Numbered from the stretch's first letter, positions 29,691-38,999 are shown. The stretch is 46,642 nt of DNA from an uncultured Clostridia bacterium (GCA_947626975.1 CANQUF010000008.1:1-46642), one strand, 5' to 3'. The notes: generated by a model from the letters alone, not told the origin. A program made the numbers and translations.

Positions 29691-32600
29691 ATGGAACTTA
29701 ATTGTATAGTAGGTAAACCTAAAACTGGAAAAACTACGCATATATATGAAAGTATATTAAATGATATAAAAAATGATATAGAAGTAATATTATTTGTACC
29801 ATCTCAAAGTAGAGTGATTGCAGAAAAACAATATATGCAACTTCTAGAAAAAAAAGGAATAATTGGTGTAAATATAACTACTATATCAGAGTATGTAAAA
29901 AAGTATATAAGAAAAAATAAATTGTATTTAGATGATAGATATATATCTAAATTGGATAAAAAAATTGCTTTAAGTAAAATTATAAATAGTGATAAAAATA
30001 TAATTAAAATATTTAAAAATGTAAAAAATAAATCAGGTTTTTTAGAAATGATATATATTTATATTGATTTATTAAGAAAAGGAAATATAAATATAGAAAA
30101 CTTAGAAAAAATTCAGTTAGGTAACAAAATAACACAGTTAAAGCTTAAAGAAATAATTAATATATATAAACTATATTATGAAGAAATAAGTAAAAACTAT
30201 ATAGATGATATTGATGAAATAAAAATTTTTTTAGAAAATATTAATAGTAAAAATTTAAGCAAAACAAAAATATATTTTGATTCATATAATAATTTTAATG
30301 AAAGTGAATTTAAAGTTATAGAAGAATTTTTAAAATATGCAATAAGCATAACTATATCGCTTACTACTGATATTACTGATTTAAAAGATATATATGCAAG
30401 TAAAACAAATGAAATATTTGAAGTTGCAAATAATACATATTTAAGGTTACTTAGAATTGCAAATAAAGTAGGTGCAGACTTTAATACTATGGTTAAATAT
30501 AATAATTACTTAAAAATGAATAATGATATTTTGTATCTTGGAGAAAATATATTTTCTGATATGAATTTAAAAAAAAGGAAATCTGAAAACGTATATATAA
30601 ATATAGTTTCTAATAGATATACTGAAATAGAAAAGATAGCTAGCATTATATCAAAAAAAATAAGAGAAGGTTATAGATATAACGACTTTATAATTTATAC
30701 AACTAATATACAACAATACAAAGATATTATAAAAAGAATATTTTTTAAATATAATATACCAATATATACGGATGATAAGGTATGTATTAAAAATCTAAAA
30801 TTAACTTGTTATATATTAAATATCATTGATATATATATAAATGGTTTAAAAAAAGATAACATAATAAAAATATTGAAACTTGGATTAAATAATATATCTG
30901 ATGAAGATATTGCATATATAGAAAACTATATGTTAGAGTTTAATATTTTAAAAGATTTAAGATATATAAATTTTGAAGTAAATAATAGCCAAAATAATAT
31001 ATATGATTTAGATAGATTAAATAATATAAGAGAAAGAATAATAAAAATATTTTTTGATGAAGATGATAAAGAGTTATTTTCAATAAATAAAAAAAAGACA
31101 TATGAGATTTCAAAAATAATATATACTATATATAATCATATGATAAAAAATAACATTTTTAATATATATTCTGAGAGATTACGTTATATAGAAAATAATA
31201 TAGAAAAATTTGAAAGTAATAGTTTTAATATTGAAAGTCAAGTATGGAATAATTTAGTAGAAATATTTGATTCAATAAATAAAATGTATACCGAATATAT
31301 AACATTAGAGAAATTTAAAGAAATTTTTGAACTTTTGTTAAAAGATACATATGTTAAGGGTATTCCATCTACTATTGATACAGTTGAGCTTGTTGATATT
31401 AATAAAACAAGAACAGATGTTAAAAAGATTATATTCTTTATTGGCGTAAATGAAAATGAATTTCCAAAAATATCTGATGAAGATATTATATTTAATGATA
31501 ATGAATTAGATAATATAAAAAAAGAAGGAATTATTTTAAGAGAGACATCAATATCAAAGCAAAATATGGCTTTATATAATATATATATTGCACTTAATAA
31601 TGTAACTGAGCAAGTATATATATATATTCCAAGTTCAGATTTAAATGGTAAAAGCTTAAGACCATCATCCATTATTGTACAAATAAAAAAAGTTTTAGAT
31701 GTAAATGTAGTAGGTAGTGTTACACAAACTCAAAATATGAATGAAAATATATATACAAAAGAAGATTTATTAAATTATATGATTTATTTATTAAAAAATA
31801 GAAATATTAAAAATGAAGAGTATGAAGAAATAAATAACAAAATAATTGATATATATAACTACTTAATTACTGATAAAAAATATAATGAGGTTATTTCATA
31901 TAAAAAAGATGATAGTAATCTTACAAAAGATACAATTAATAGTATATATAGTGATAACTTAAATACTAGTATATCAAGAATTGAATTATTTAAAAAATGT
32001 CCTTTTTCATATTTTATGAAATATTGCCTAAAAGTTGAACCAAGAAAAGAATATCAGATATCAAATATAGATATTGGAAATTTTATGCATGGTACATTAG
32101 AAGAGTTTTCAAAATATTTATATACTAATAATATTACATGGCAATCTTTATTAATTGAAAATGATGAGAAAAGTAAAGGTTGGGAAGATATACTAGATTC
32201 AATAATAATAAATAAATTAAATAATATACTTAATATAAAGAAAGAAAACATTAAATATACTATTCTTACACGAAAGCTAATTACTACTATAAAAAAAGTA
32301 ATATTAGTTATTGCAAGGTCTTTTAATCAAAGTGATTTTGTACCTTATGGATATGAAATTGAATTTAAAAAAAATGGTACATTTATGCCTATAGAAATTA
32401 ATTTAGGTAACTTTAAAACTATGACTTTAATCGGGAAAATTGATAGAGTAGATATACTAAGACTTGATGATAAGGATTATATTAGAGTAGTAGATTATAA
32501 ATCAAGTGATAGAAGTTTAAAATTAGAAGATATAAAGTCTGGAATCTCTTTACAATTGATAACATATTTAATGGCTTTTATATCTAATTTGGAAAATAAT

Positions 32601-33026
32601 TGTAAAACTGAAAATAACAAAAAAATTTTACCAGCTGCAATGGTATATTTTAATTTGTCTGATAAATTAGTAAGTTTAAATGAATATACAGAAAATGAAG
32701 ATAAAATTAAAAGTGAAATTACAAAATCACTTAGAATGAAAGGAATCTTTTTAAAAGATATTAGTATAATAGAAAAAATGGATAAAAAATTACTTACTGA
32801 TGAAAGATTGATTGATATTTCTAAAATTACATTAAATAATCAAAATACTACAAAAGCATTAGAAGAAAAAGAGTATTTAAATTTATTTAAAGAGGCAGAT
32901 AATATTTTAAAAGAGATAGGAAATGAAATAATAAGAGGAGTAGTTAGAATATTTCCAAATAAAAAATGTGATCATTGTAAATTTTGTAATTATTCAAGTG
33001 TTTGTAGAAAAAATATTTGCGTATAA
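29691..33026 (+). CDS. addB: ATP-dependent helicase/nuclease subunit B-like (AddB)
   Basis: MELNCIVGKPKTGKTTHIYESI, SISRIELFKKCPFSYFMKYCLKV, VVDYKSSDRSLKLEDI, C-terminal Fe-S-like cysteines CDHCKFCNYSSVC. Confidence 0.9.
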   Translation: MELNCIVGKPKTGKTTHIYESILNDIKNDIEVILFVPSQSRVIAEKQYMQLLEKKGIIGVNITTISEYVKKYIRKNKLYLDDRYISKLDKKIALSKIINSDKNIIKIFKNVKNKSGFLEMIYIYIDLLRKGNINIENLEKIQLGNKITQLKLKEIINIYKLYYEEISKNYIDDIDEIKIFLENINSKNLSKTKIYFDSYNNFNESEFKVIEEFLKYAISITISLTTDITDLKDIYASKTNEIFEVANNTYLRLLRIANKVGADFNTMVKYNNYLKMNNDILYLGENIFSDMNLKKRKSENVYINIVSNRYTEIEKIASIISKKIREGYRYNDFIIYTTNIQQYKDIIKRIFFKYNIPIYTDDKVCIKNLKLTCYILNIIDIYINGLKKDNIIKILKLGLNNISDEDIAYIENYMLEFNILKDLRYINFEVNNSQNNIYDLDRLNNIRERIIKIFFDEDDKELFSINKKKTYEISKIIYTIYNHMIKNNIFNIYSERLRYIENNIEKFESNSFNIESQVWNNLVEIFDSINKMYTEYITLEKFKEIFELLLKDTYVKGIPSTIDTVELVDINKTRTDVKKIIFFIGVNENEFPKISDEDIIFNDNELDNIKKEGIILRETSISKQNMALYNIYIALNNVTEQVYIYIPSSDLNGKSLRPSSIIVQIKKVLDVNVVGSVTQTQNMNENIYTKEDLLNYMIYLLKNRNIKNEEYEEINNKIIDIYNYLITDKKYNEVISYKKDDSNLTKDTINSIYSDNLNTSISRIELFKKCPFSYFMKYCLKVEPRKEYQISNIDIGNFMHGTLEEFSKYLYTNNITWQSLLIENDEKSKGWEDILDSIIINKLNNILNIKKENIKYTILTRKLITTIKKVILVIARSFNQSDFVPYGYEIEFKKNGTFMPIEINLGNFKTMTLIGKIDRVDILRLDDKDYIRVVDYKSSDRSLKLEDIKSGISLQLITYLMAFISNLENNCKTENNKKILPAAMVYFNLSDKLVSLNEYTENEDKIKSEITKSLRMKGIFLKDISIIEKMDKKLLTDERLIDISKITLNNQNTTKALEEKEYLNLFKEADNILKEIGNEIIRGVVRIFPNKKCDHCKFCNYSSVCRKNICV

Positions 33027-33125
33027 TATATAATTAATTATTTTTAACATAGTATTTAATTGGTAGATTATTTAATATTTTCAAGAACTAAAAATACTTT
33101 TTTAATACAAATTGTACTTTAAATA

Positions 33126-33154
33126 TTTACATAATATAAAAAATGTAGTATAAT
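33126..33154 (+). promoter_or_regulatory. Promoter of repeat gene 1 (TTTACA-17-TATAAT)
   Basis: tttaca taatataaaaaatgtag tataat; conserved at all four repeat genes. Confidence 0.7.
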
Positions 33155-33207
33155 ATAGCATAGTTTAAAATAAAACTAAAATAAATTTATGAAAGTGAGT
33201 GTTTGTC

Positions 33208-34608
33208 ATGAAAGGTAATACTGTAGAACAAAAAAAACACAAGAAAGTTTTAGCGTTGCTAGAATTTTACGACCTTTTTGGTAGATGGCCTAAATCTAAA
33301 GAAAAATATATAGGTTTGGATATAGGTAGATTTGGATGCAATGTTAAGTATTCAAGAACAATGATATCTAGTGATGATTATGATATACTTGAAGAAAAAG
33401 GATTCTTTAAAAATACTCGTGAGGGTCAGAAGAGTAAAAAAATTATGTTGTTGTTAGAGTTTTACGACCTTTTTGGTAGATGGCCTAAAACAGAAGAAAA
33501 ATATAAAGGTATTTATATAGGAAGATTTGCTCAAAGCATTAAACATTTTAAAGTAATCATTTCTAATAAAGATAAAAGTGTACTTGAAGAAAAGGATTTT
33601 TTTAGTACCAGAGATCAGAAAAAACATAAAAAAGTTATGTTATTAATAGAATTTCATGATAGATATGGAAGGTGGCCTAAAAGAAGTGAAAGATATAAAA
33701 ATGAGAATATAGGACGGTTTGTTAATAGTATAAAATTTTCAAATATAATTCTTTCTGATGAAGATTATGAAACTCTTAAAAATATGAACTTTTTTTACAG
33801 TAATTATAAACATAAAGTAAAAAAAGAAAATAATGTAAATTATAGTAAGCATGAAAAGGTTCTAAGTTTATTAGAGTTTTATGATAAAAATGGAAGATTT
33901 CCTAAAGCAAGTGAGAAATATAAAATGCTTGATATAGGAGCTTGGGCTAAGAATATTAAGCAGAATAATAAAAATCTTTCAGAAGAGGATTATAAGGCTC
34001 TTGAAGAAAAAAACTTCTTTATCACTTTAGAACAGAAAAGACACAATAAAGTCTTGTTGTTGTTAGAATTTTTTGATGTCTTTGGAAGATGGCCTAAATC
34101 AGAAGAAAAATATAAAGGTTTTAAGATAGGTAGCTTTGCACAAAGTGTTAAATATTTTAAAGTAAGCATTTCTAATAAAGACAAATATACACTTGAAGAA
34201 AAAGGATTCTTTGAAAATTCTTTAGAAAGTCAGAAACATAGAAAAATTTTGCTTTTACTAGAATTTTTTGATGTCTTTGGAAGATGGCCTAAATCCACAG
34301 AAATATATAAAGATATTAAGATAGGTAACTTTGCACTAGGTGTTAAATATTTTAAAATTAAAATTTCTAATAAAGACAAAAATACACTTGAAAAAAAAGA
34401 CTTTTTTATTTCTAAGGAAGAGAAGAAACATAGAAAAGTTATGTTACTAATAGAATTCCATGATAGATATGGAAGGTGGCCAAAATATAACGAAAAGTAC
34501 AAAAATGAAAATATAGGGAGATTTATTTATACTATAAAACATTTTATAGTACCTCTTTCAGAAGAAGATTATAGAATTCTTGAAAAAGCAACTTTTTTTA
34601 GTGTATGA
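33208..34608 (+). CDS. Repeat protein 1: seven ~65-aa HA-like repeats
   Basis: Seven copies of LLEFYDLFGRWPKxxEKYKxxxIGRFxxxIKxxxxxIS..DYxxLEEKxFF; ATG 33208. Confidence 0.85.
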   Translation: MKGNTVEQKKHKKVLALLEFYDLFGRWPKSKEKYIGLDIGRFGCNVKYSRTMISSDDYDILEEKGFFKNTREGQKSKKIMLLLEFYDLFGRWPKTEEKYKGIYIGRFAQSIKHFKVIISNKDKSVLEEKDFFSTRDQKKHKKVMLLIEFHDRYGRWPKRSERYKNENIGRFVNSIKFSNIILSDEDYETLKNMNFFYSNYKHKVKKENNVNYSKHEKVLSLLEFYDKNGRFPKASEKYKMLDIGAWAKNIKQNNKNLSEEDYKALEEKNFFITLEQKRHNKVLLLLEFFDVFGRWPKSEEKYKGFKIGSFAQSVKYFKVSISNKDKYTLEEKGFFENSLESQKHRKILLLLEFFDVFGRWPKSTEIYKDIKIGNFALGVKYFKIKISNKDKNTLEKKDFFISKEEKKHRKVMLLIEFHDRYGRWPKYNEKYKNENIGRFIYTIKHFIVPLSEEDYRILEKATFFSV

Positions 34609-34639
34609 AATGGATTAACATATAAAAAATTACTTTTTT

Positions 34640-34690
34640 AAAAACTGATGAGATAATTCATAAATTGAAAAATTTCATCAGTTTTTTGTT
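34640..34690 (+). terminator. Intrinsic terminator, repeat gene 1
   Basis: aaaaactgatgaga ... tttcatcagttttttg. Confidence 0.7.
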
Positions 34691-34870
34691 TTTTTATTAA
34701 CTTTAATTTGTTGTTATTAAATTAATAAAAATTATTCTAAATATGTGTATAAAATAAATATATATAACTAATTATTTATAACATAGTATTTTTAATTAGT
34801 AGCCTATTTTTACTTATTTAATATTTTCTAAAACTAAAAAATACTTTTTATACAAATTATACTTTAAATA

Positions 34871-34899
34871 TTTACATAATATATAAAATGTGATAAAAT
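34871..34899 (+). promoter_or_regulatory. Promoter of repeat gene 2 (TTTACA-17-TAAAAT)
   Basis: Same architecture and spacing as at repeat gene 1. Confidence 0.65.
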
Positions 34900-34950
34900 G
34901 CTACAAAATAAATATAAACTATAATATAATTATGAAAGTGAGTGTTGTAT

Positions 34951-35364
34951 ATGAGTAAAGATAATGCAAAGGGAAATGTAAATTTAAGTAAACATGAAAA
35001 AGTTTTGCTTTTGCTAGAATTTTTTGATGTCTTTGGAAGATGGTCTAAAACAAGAGAAGAGTATAAAGGTAAGAAAATAGGAATTTTTGCTAAAGATATA
35101 AAATCTACAAATATAAAGTTATCAAAAGAAGATTATGATATTCTTAAGAAAAAAAGATTTTTTAATAATACTCGGAAGCAAAAAAAACATAAAAAATTTT
35201 TGCTTTTGTTAGAATTTTTTGATAAATTTGGCAGATGGCCTAAACAAAAAGAAGAATATAAAAACGAAAAAATAGGCGCTTTTGCTAGCAGTATTAAAAC
35301 TTTAAATACAAAGTTATCAAAAGAAGATTATGCTTTACTTGCTAATAAAGGCTTCTATAAATAA
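34951..35364 (+). CDS. Repeat protein 2: two ~65-aa HA-like repeats
   Basis: MSKDNAKGNVNLSKHEK N-cap, two repeats (first with GRWSK), LLANKGFYK C-cap. Confidence 0.83.
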   Translation: MSKDNAKGNVNLSKHEKVLLLLEFFDVFGRWSKTREEYKGKKIGIFAKDIKSTNIKLSKEDYDILKKKRFFNNTRKQKKHKKFLLLLEFFDKFGRWPKQKEEYKNEKIGAFASSIKTLNTKLSKEDYALLANKGFYK

Positions 35365-35820
35365 TGTAATGTAAAAACTGGTGAAATAATTCAAAAATAA
35401 ATTTGAAAAATTTCATCAGTTTTTTTATTATTAATTTTTATTTGTATTTTTTAACTAAATGTAATGTGTTATAGTTTAAATTAATAAAAATTCTTCTAAA
35501 TACATGAAATGATATAAAAAATGATAATAAAATTTTCAATAAATTATGACTAGTAATTTAATATATATATATATAATAAAGAAGATAATTATATATAATT
35601 AATTATTTATTTTTAACACAGTATTTAATTAGTGGCCTATTTAATATTTTCTAAAACTAAAAAATACTTTTTATACAAATTGTACTTTAAATATTTACAT
35701 AATATAAAAAATGTGATAAAATGCTACAAAATAAATATAAACTATAATATAATTATGAAAGTGAGTGTTGTATATGAGTAAAAATAATGCAAAGGGAAAT
35801 GTAAATTTAAGTAAACATGA
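35342..35820 (+). repeat. 479-bp direct repeat, copy A (3' end of gene 2 through 5' end of gene 3)
   Basis: No mismatch or indel seen versus 36750..37228; constant 1408-bp offset. Confidence 0.9.
35694..35722 (+). promoter_or_regulatory. Promoter of repeat gene 3 (TTTACA-17-TAAAAT)
   Basis: tttaca taatataaaaaatgtga taaaat. Confidence 0.65.
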
Positions 35821-36772
35821 AAAAGTTTTACTTTTGTTAGAATTTTTCGATAAATTTGGCAGATGGCCTAAAGACAAAGAAGAGTATAAAGGCGAAAAAA
35901 TAGGCGCTTTTGCTCACAGCATTAAGACTTTTGGTACAAAAGTATCAGAAGAAACTTATGCCATACTTAAGGAAAAAAACTTTTTTAATAATATTCGGGA
36001 ACAAAAAAAACATGAAAAAGTTTTGATTTTGCTAGAATTTTTTGATAAATTTCACAGATGGCCTAAATTCAAAGAAGAATATAAAAACGAAAAAATAGGT
36101 ACATTTGCTTATCGTATTAAAACTTTAAGTATAAAGATATCAAAACAAGATTATGATACTCTTGAGAAAAAAAGATTTTTTTATAATGCTATGGATGAGA
36201 AAAGGCATGAAAAAGTTTTGCTTTTGCTAGAATTTTTTGATAAATTTGGCAGATGGCCTAAACGAAAAGAAGAATATAAAAACGAAAAAATAGGTGCTTT
36301 TGCTCACTGTATTAAAAATTTTAGTACAGAGATATCAGCAGAAGATTACGATACTCTTGAGAAAAAAAGATTTTTTTATAATACCGTGGATGAACAAAAG
36401 CATAAAAAAGTTTTGCTTTTGTTAGAATTTTTTGATAAATTTGGCAGATGGCCTAAGTCAAAAGAGGAGTTTAAAGGTGAAAAAATAGGTACATTTGCTA
36501 ACAGTATTAAAACTTTTAATACAAAGTTAACAAAAGAAGATTATGACACTCTTAAGAAAAAAGAATTTTTTAAAAATATTCGTGAACAAAAAAAACATGA
36601 AAAATTTTTGCTTTTACTAGAATTTTTTGATAAATTTGGCAGATGGCCTAAGTCAAAAGAGGAGTTTAAAGGTGAAAAAATAGGTACATTTGTTTACAGT
36701 ATTAAAACTTTAAAGACAAAACTAACCGCAGAAGAATATAGTGTACTTACTAATAAAGGCTTCTATAAATAA
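35774..36772 (+). CDS. Repeat protein 3: five ~65-aa HA-like repeats
   Basis: Five copies of LEFFDKFxRWPKxKEE(Y/F)K(G/N)EKIGxF...; shares caps with proteins 2 and 4. Confidence 0.85.
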   Translation: MSKNNAKGNVNLSKHEKVLLLLEFFDKFGRWPKDKEEYKGEKIGAFAHSIKTFGTKVSEETYAILKEKNFFNNIREQKKHEKVLILLEFFDKFHRWPKFKEEYKNEKIGTFAYRIKTLSIKISKQDYDTLEKKRFFYNAMDEKRHEKVLLLLEFFDKFGRWPKRKEEYKNEKIGAFAHCIKNFSTEISAEDYDTLEKKRFFYNTVDEQKHKKVLLLLEFFDKFGRWPKSKEEFKGEKIGTFANSIKTFNTKLTKEDYDTLKKKEFFKNIREQKKHEKFLLLLEFFDKFGRWPKSKEEFKGEKIGTFVYSIKTLKTKLTAEEYSVLTNKGFYK

Positions 36773-37228
36773 TGTAATGTAAAAACTGGTGAAATAATTC
36801 AAAAATAAATTTGAAAAATTTCATCAGTTTTTTTATTATTAATTTTTATTTGTATTTTTTAACTAAATGTAATGTGTTATAGTTTAAATTAATAAAAATT
36901 CTTCTAAATACATGAAATGATATAAAAAATGATAATAAAATTTTCAATAAATTATGACTAGTAATTTAATATATATATATATAATAAAGAAGATAATTAT
37001 ATATAATTAATTATTTATTTTTAACACAGTATTTAATTAGTGGCCTATTTAATATTTTCTAAAACTAAAAAATACTTTTTATACAAATTGTACTTTAAAT
37101 ATTTACATAATATAAAAAATGTGATAAAATGCTACAAAATAAATATAAACTATAATATAATTATGAAAGTGAGTGTTGTATATGAGTAAAAATAATGCAA
37201 AGGGAAATGTAAATTTAAGTAAACATGA
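36750..37228 (+). repeat. 479-bp direct repeat, copy B (3' end of gene 3 through 5' end of gene 4)
   Basis: Identical by eye to 35342..35820. Confidence 0.9.
37102..37130 (+). promoter_or_regulatory. Promoter of repeat gene 4 (TTTACA-17-TAAAAT)
   Basis: Copy of the gene 3 promoter at +1408. Confidence 0.65.
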
Positions 37229-38765
37229 GAAAATTTTGCTTTTGCTAGAATTTTTTGATAAATTTGGCAGATGGCCTAAACAAAGAGAAGAGTATAAAGG
37301 CGAAAAAATAGGCGCTTTTGCTCACAGCATTAAAACTTTTATTACAAAGATATCAGAAGAAGATTATGATACTCTTGAGAAAAAAAGATTTTTTTTTAAT
37401 ACTGTGAATGAGAAAAAGCATGAAAAAGTTTTGCTTTTGTTAGAATTTTTCGATAATTTTGGCAGATGGCCTAAAGCAAGAGAAGAATATAAAAACGAAA
37501 AAATAGGAGCATTTGCTCACAGTATTAATGCTTTAAAGACAAAGTTATCAAAAGAAGATTATGCTATTCTTAAGGAAAAAAATTTTTTTAATAATACTCG
37601 GGAGCAAAAAAAACATGAAAAAGTTTTGCTTTTGTTAGAATTTTTTGATAAATATAGCAGATGGCCTAAAGCAAAAGAAGAGTATAAAAACGAAAAAATA
37701 GGTACATTTGCTCGCCGTATTAAAAGTTTAAATACAAAGTTATCAAAAGTGGATTATGATATTCTTCAAAAAAAAGGATTTTTTAATACTACTAGGGATG
37801 AGAAAAAGCATCAAAAATTTTTGCTTTTGCTAGAATTTTTCGATAAATTTGGCAGATGGCCTAAAGACAAAGAAGAATATAAAAACGAAAAAATAGGTGC
37901 ATTTGCTCGCCGTATTAAAAGTTTAAATACAAAGTTATCAAGAGAAAATTATGATACTCTTGAGAAAAAAGAATTTTTTAATAATACTTTGGAACAAAAA
38001 AAACATGAAAAAGTTTTGCTGTTGTTAGAATTTTTTGATAAATTTAGCAGATGGCCTAAACAAAAAGAAGAATATAAAAACGAAAAAATAGGTACATTTG
38101 CTTGCAGTATTAAAACTTTTAGTACAAAGTTATCAAAAGAAGATTATGCTATTCTTAAAGGAAAAAAATTTTTTAATAATACTCGGGAGCAAAAAAAGCA
38201 TAAAAAAGTTTTGCTTTTGCTAGAATTTTTCGATAAATTTGGCAGATGGCCTAAACAAAAAGAAGAGTATAAAAACGAAAAAATAGGTAAATTTGCTAGC
38301 AGTATTAAAACTTTAGATATAAAGTTATCAAAAGAAGATTATGCTATTCTTAAGGAAAAAAATTTTTTTAATAATACTCGGGAGCAAAAAAAACATGAAA
38401 AAGTTTTGCTTTTGTTAGAATTTTTTGATAAATATAGCAGATGGCCTAAAGCAAAAGAAGAGTATAAAAACGAAAAAATAGGTACATTTGCTAATAGTAT
38501 TAAAACTTTTAGTACAAAGTTATCAAAAGAAGATTATGCTATTCTTAAAGGAAAAAAATTTTTTAATAATACTCGGGAGCAAAAAAAGCATAAAAAAGTT
38601 TTGCTTTTGCTAGAATTTTTCGATAAATATGGCAGATGGCCTAAACAAAAAGAAGAATATAAAGGTGAGAAAATAGGAATCTTTGCTAGAGATATAAAAT
38701 CTACACATAGAAAGTTATCAAAAGAAGATTATGGTTTACTTGCTAATAAAGGTTTCTATAAATAA
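37182..38765 (+). CDS. Repeat protein 4: eight ~65-aa HA-like repeats
   Basis: Eight copies at 195-bp period; strong framework conservation, variable IGxFAxxIKxxx segment. Confidence 0.86.
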   Translation: MSKNNAKGNVNLSKHEKILLLLEFFDKFGRWPKQREEYKGEKIGAFAHSIKTFITKISEEDYDTLEKKRFFFNTVNEKKHEKVLLLLEFFDNFGRWPKAREEYKNEKIGAFAHSINALKTKLSKEDYAILKEKNFFNNTREQKKHEKVLLLLEFFDKYSRWPKAKEEYKNEKIGTFARRIKSLNTKLSKVDYDILQKKGFFNTTRDEKKHQKFLLLLEFFDKFGRWPKDKEEYKNEKIGAFARRIKSLNTKLSRENYDTLEKKEFFNNTLEQKKHEKVLLLLEFFDKFSRWPKQKEEYKNEKIGTFACSIKTFSTKLSKEDYAILKGKKFFNNTREQKKHKKVLLLLEFFDKFGRWPKQKEEYKNEKIGKFASSIKTLDIKLSKEDYAILKEKNFFNNTREQKKHEKVLLLLEFFDKYSRWPKAKEEYKNEKIGTFANSIKTFSTKLSKEDYAILKGKKFFNNTREQKKHKKVLLLLEFFDKYGRWPKQKEEYKGEKIGIFARDIKSTHRKLSKEDYGLLANKGFYK

Positions 38766-38999
38766 TGTAATGTAAAAACTGGTGAAATAATTCAAAAATA
38801 AAGTTGAAAGATTTCATCAGTTTTTTATTATTAATTTTTCTTTATATTTTTTAACTAAATATAATGTGTTATATTCTAAATTAATAAAAATTCTTCTAAA
38901 TACTTGAAATTATATAAAAAAAATGATAATATAATTGTGAACAAATTATGACTAGTAATTTAATATATATAGAATATAATAAAGGAGAGGATTAATAAT

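Noticed and set aside
33990-34502. Minus-strand ORFs in the repeat genes (e.g. 33990..34184, 34230..34502, 35695..35877)
   Set aside because: Antisense shadows of the coding repeats; no RBS or independent support.
37370-37400. Homopolymer tracts (A7, T9) in gene 4 as a phase-variation switch
   Set aside because: Such tracts are expected in this AT-rich sequence and recur throughout; no evidence of alternate lengths without read data.
33208-38765. Regularly spaced repeats as a CRISPR array
   Set aside because: The 195-bp period is in frame and encodes conserved protein repeats; no short direct repeats with unique spacers, no cas genes.
33208-38765. TALE, PPR or PUF repeat arrays
   Set aside because: Unit length (~65 aa) and motifs (GRWPK, IGxF) do not match the 34-35 or 36-aa units of those families; only the architecture is analogous.
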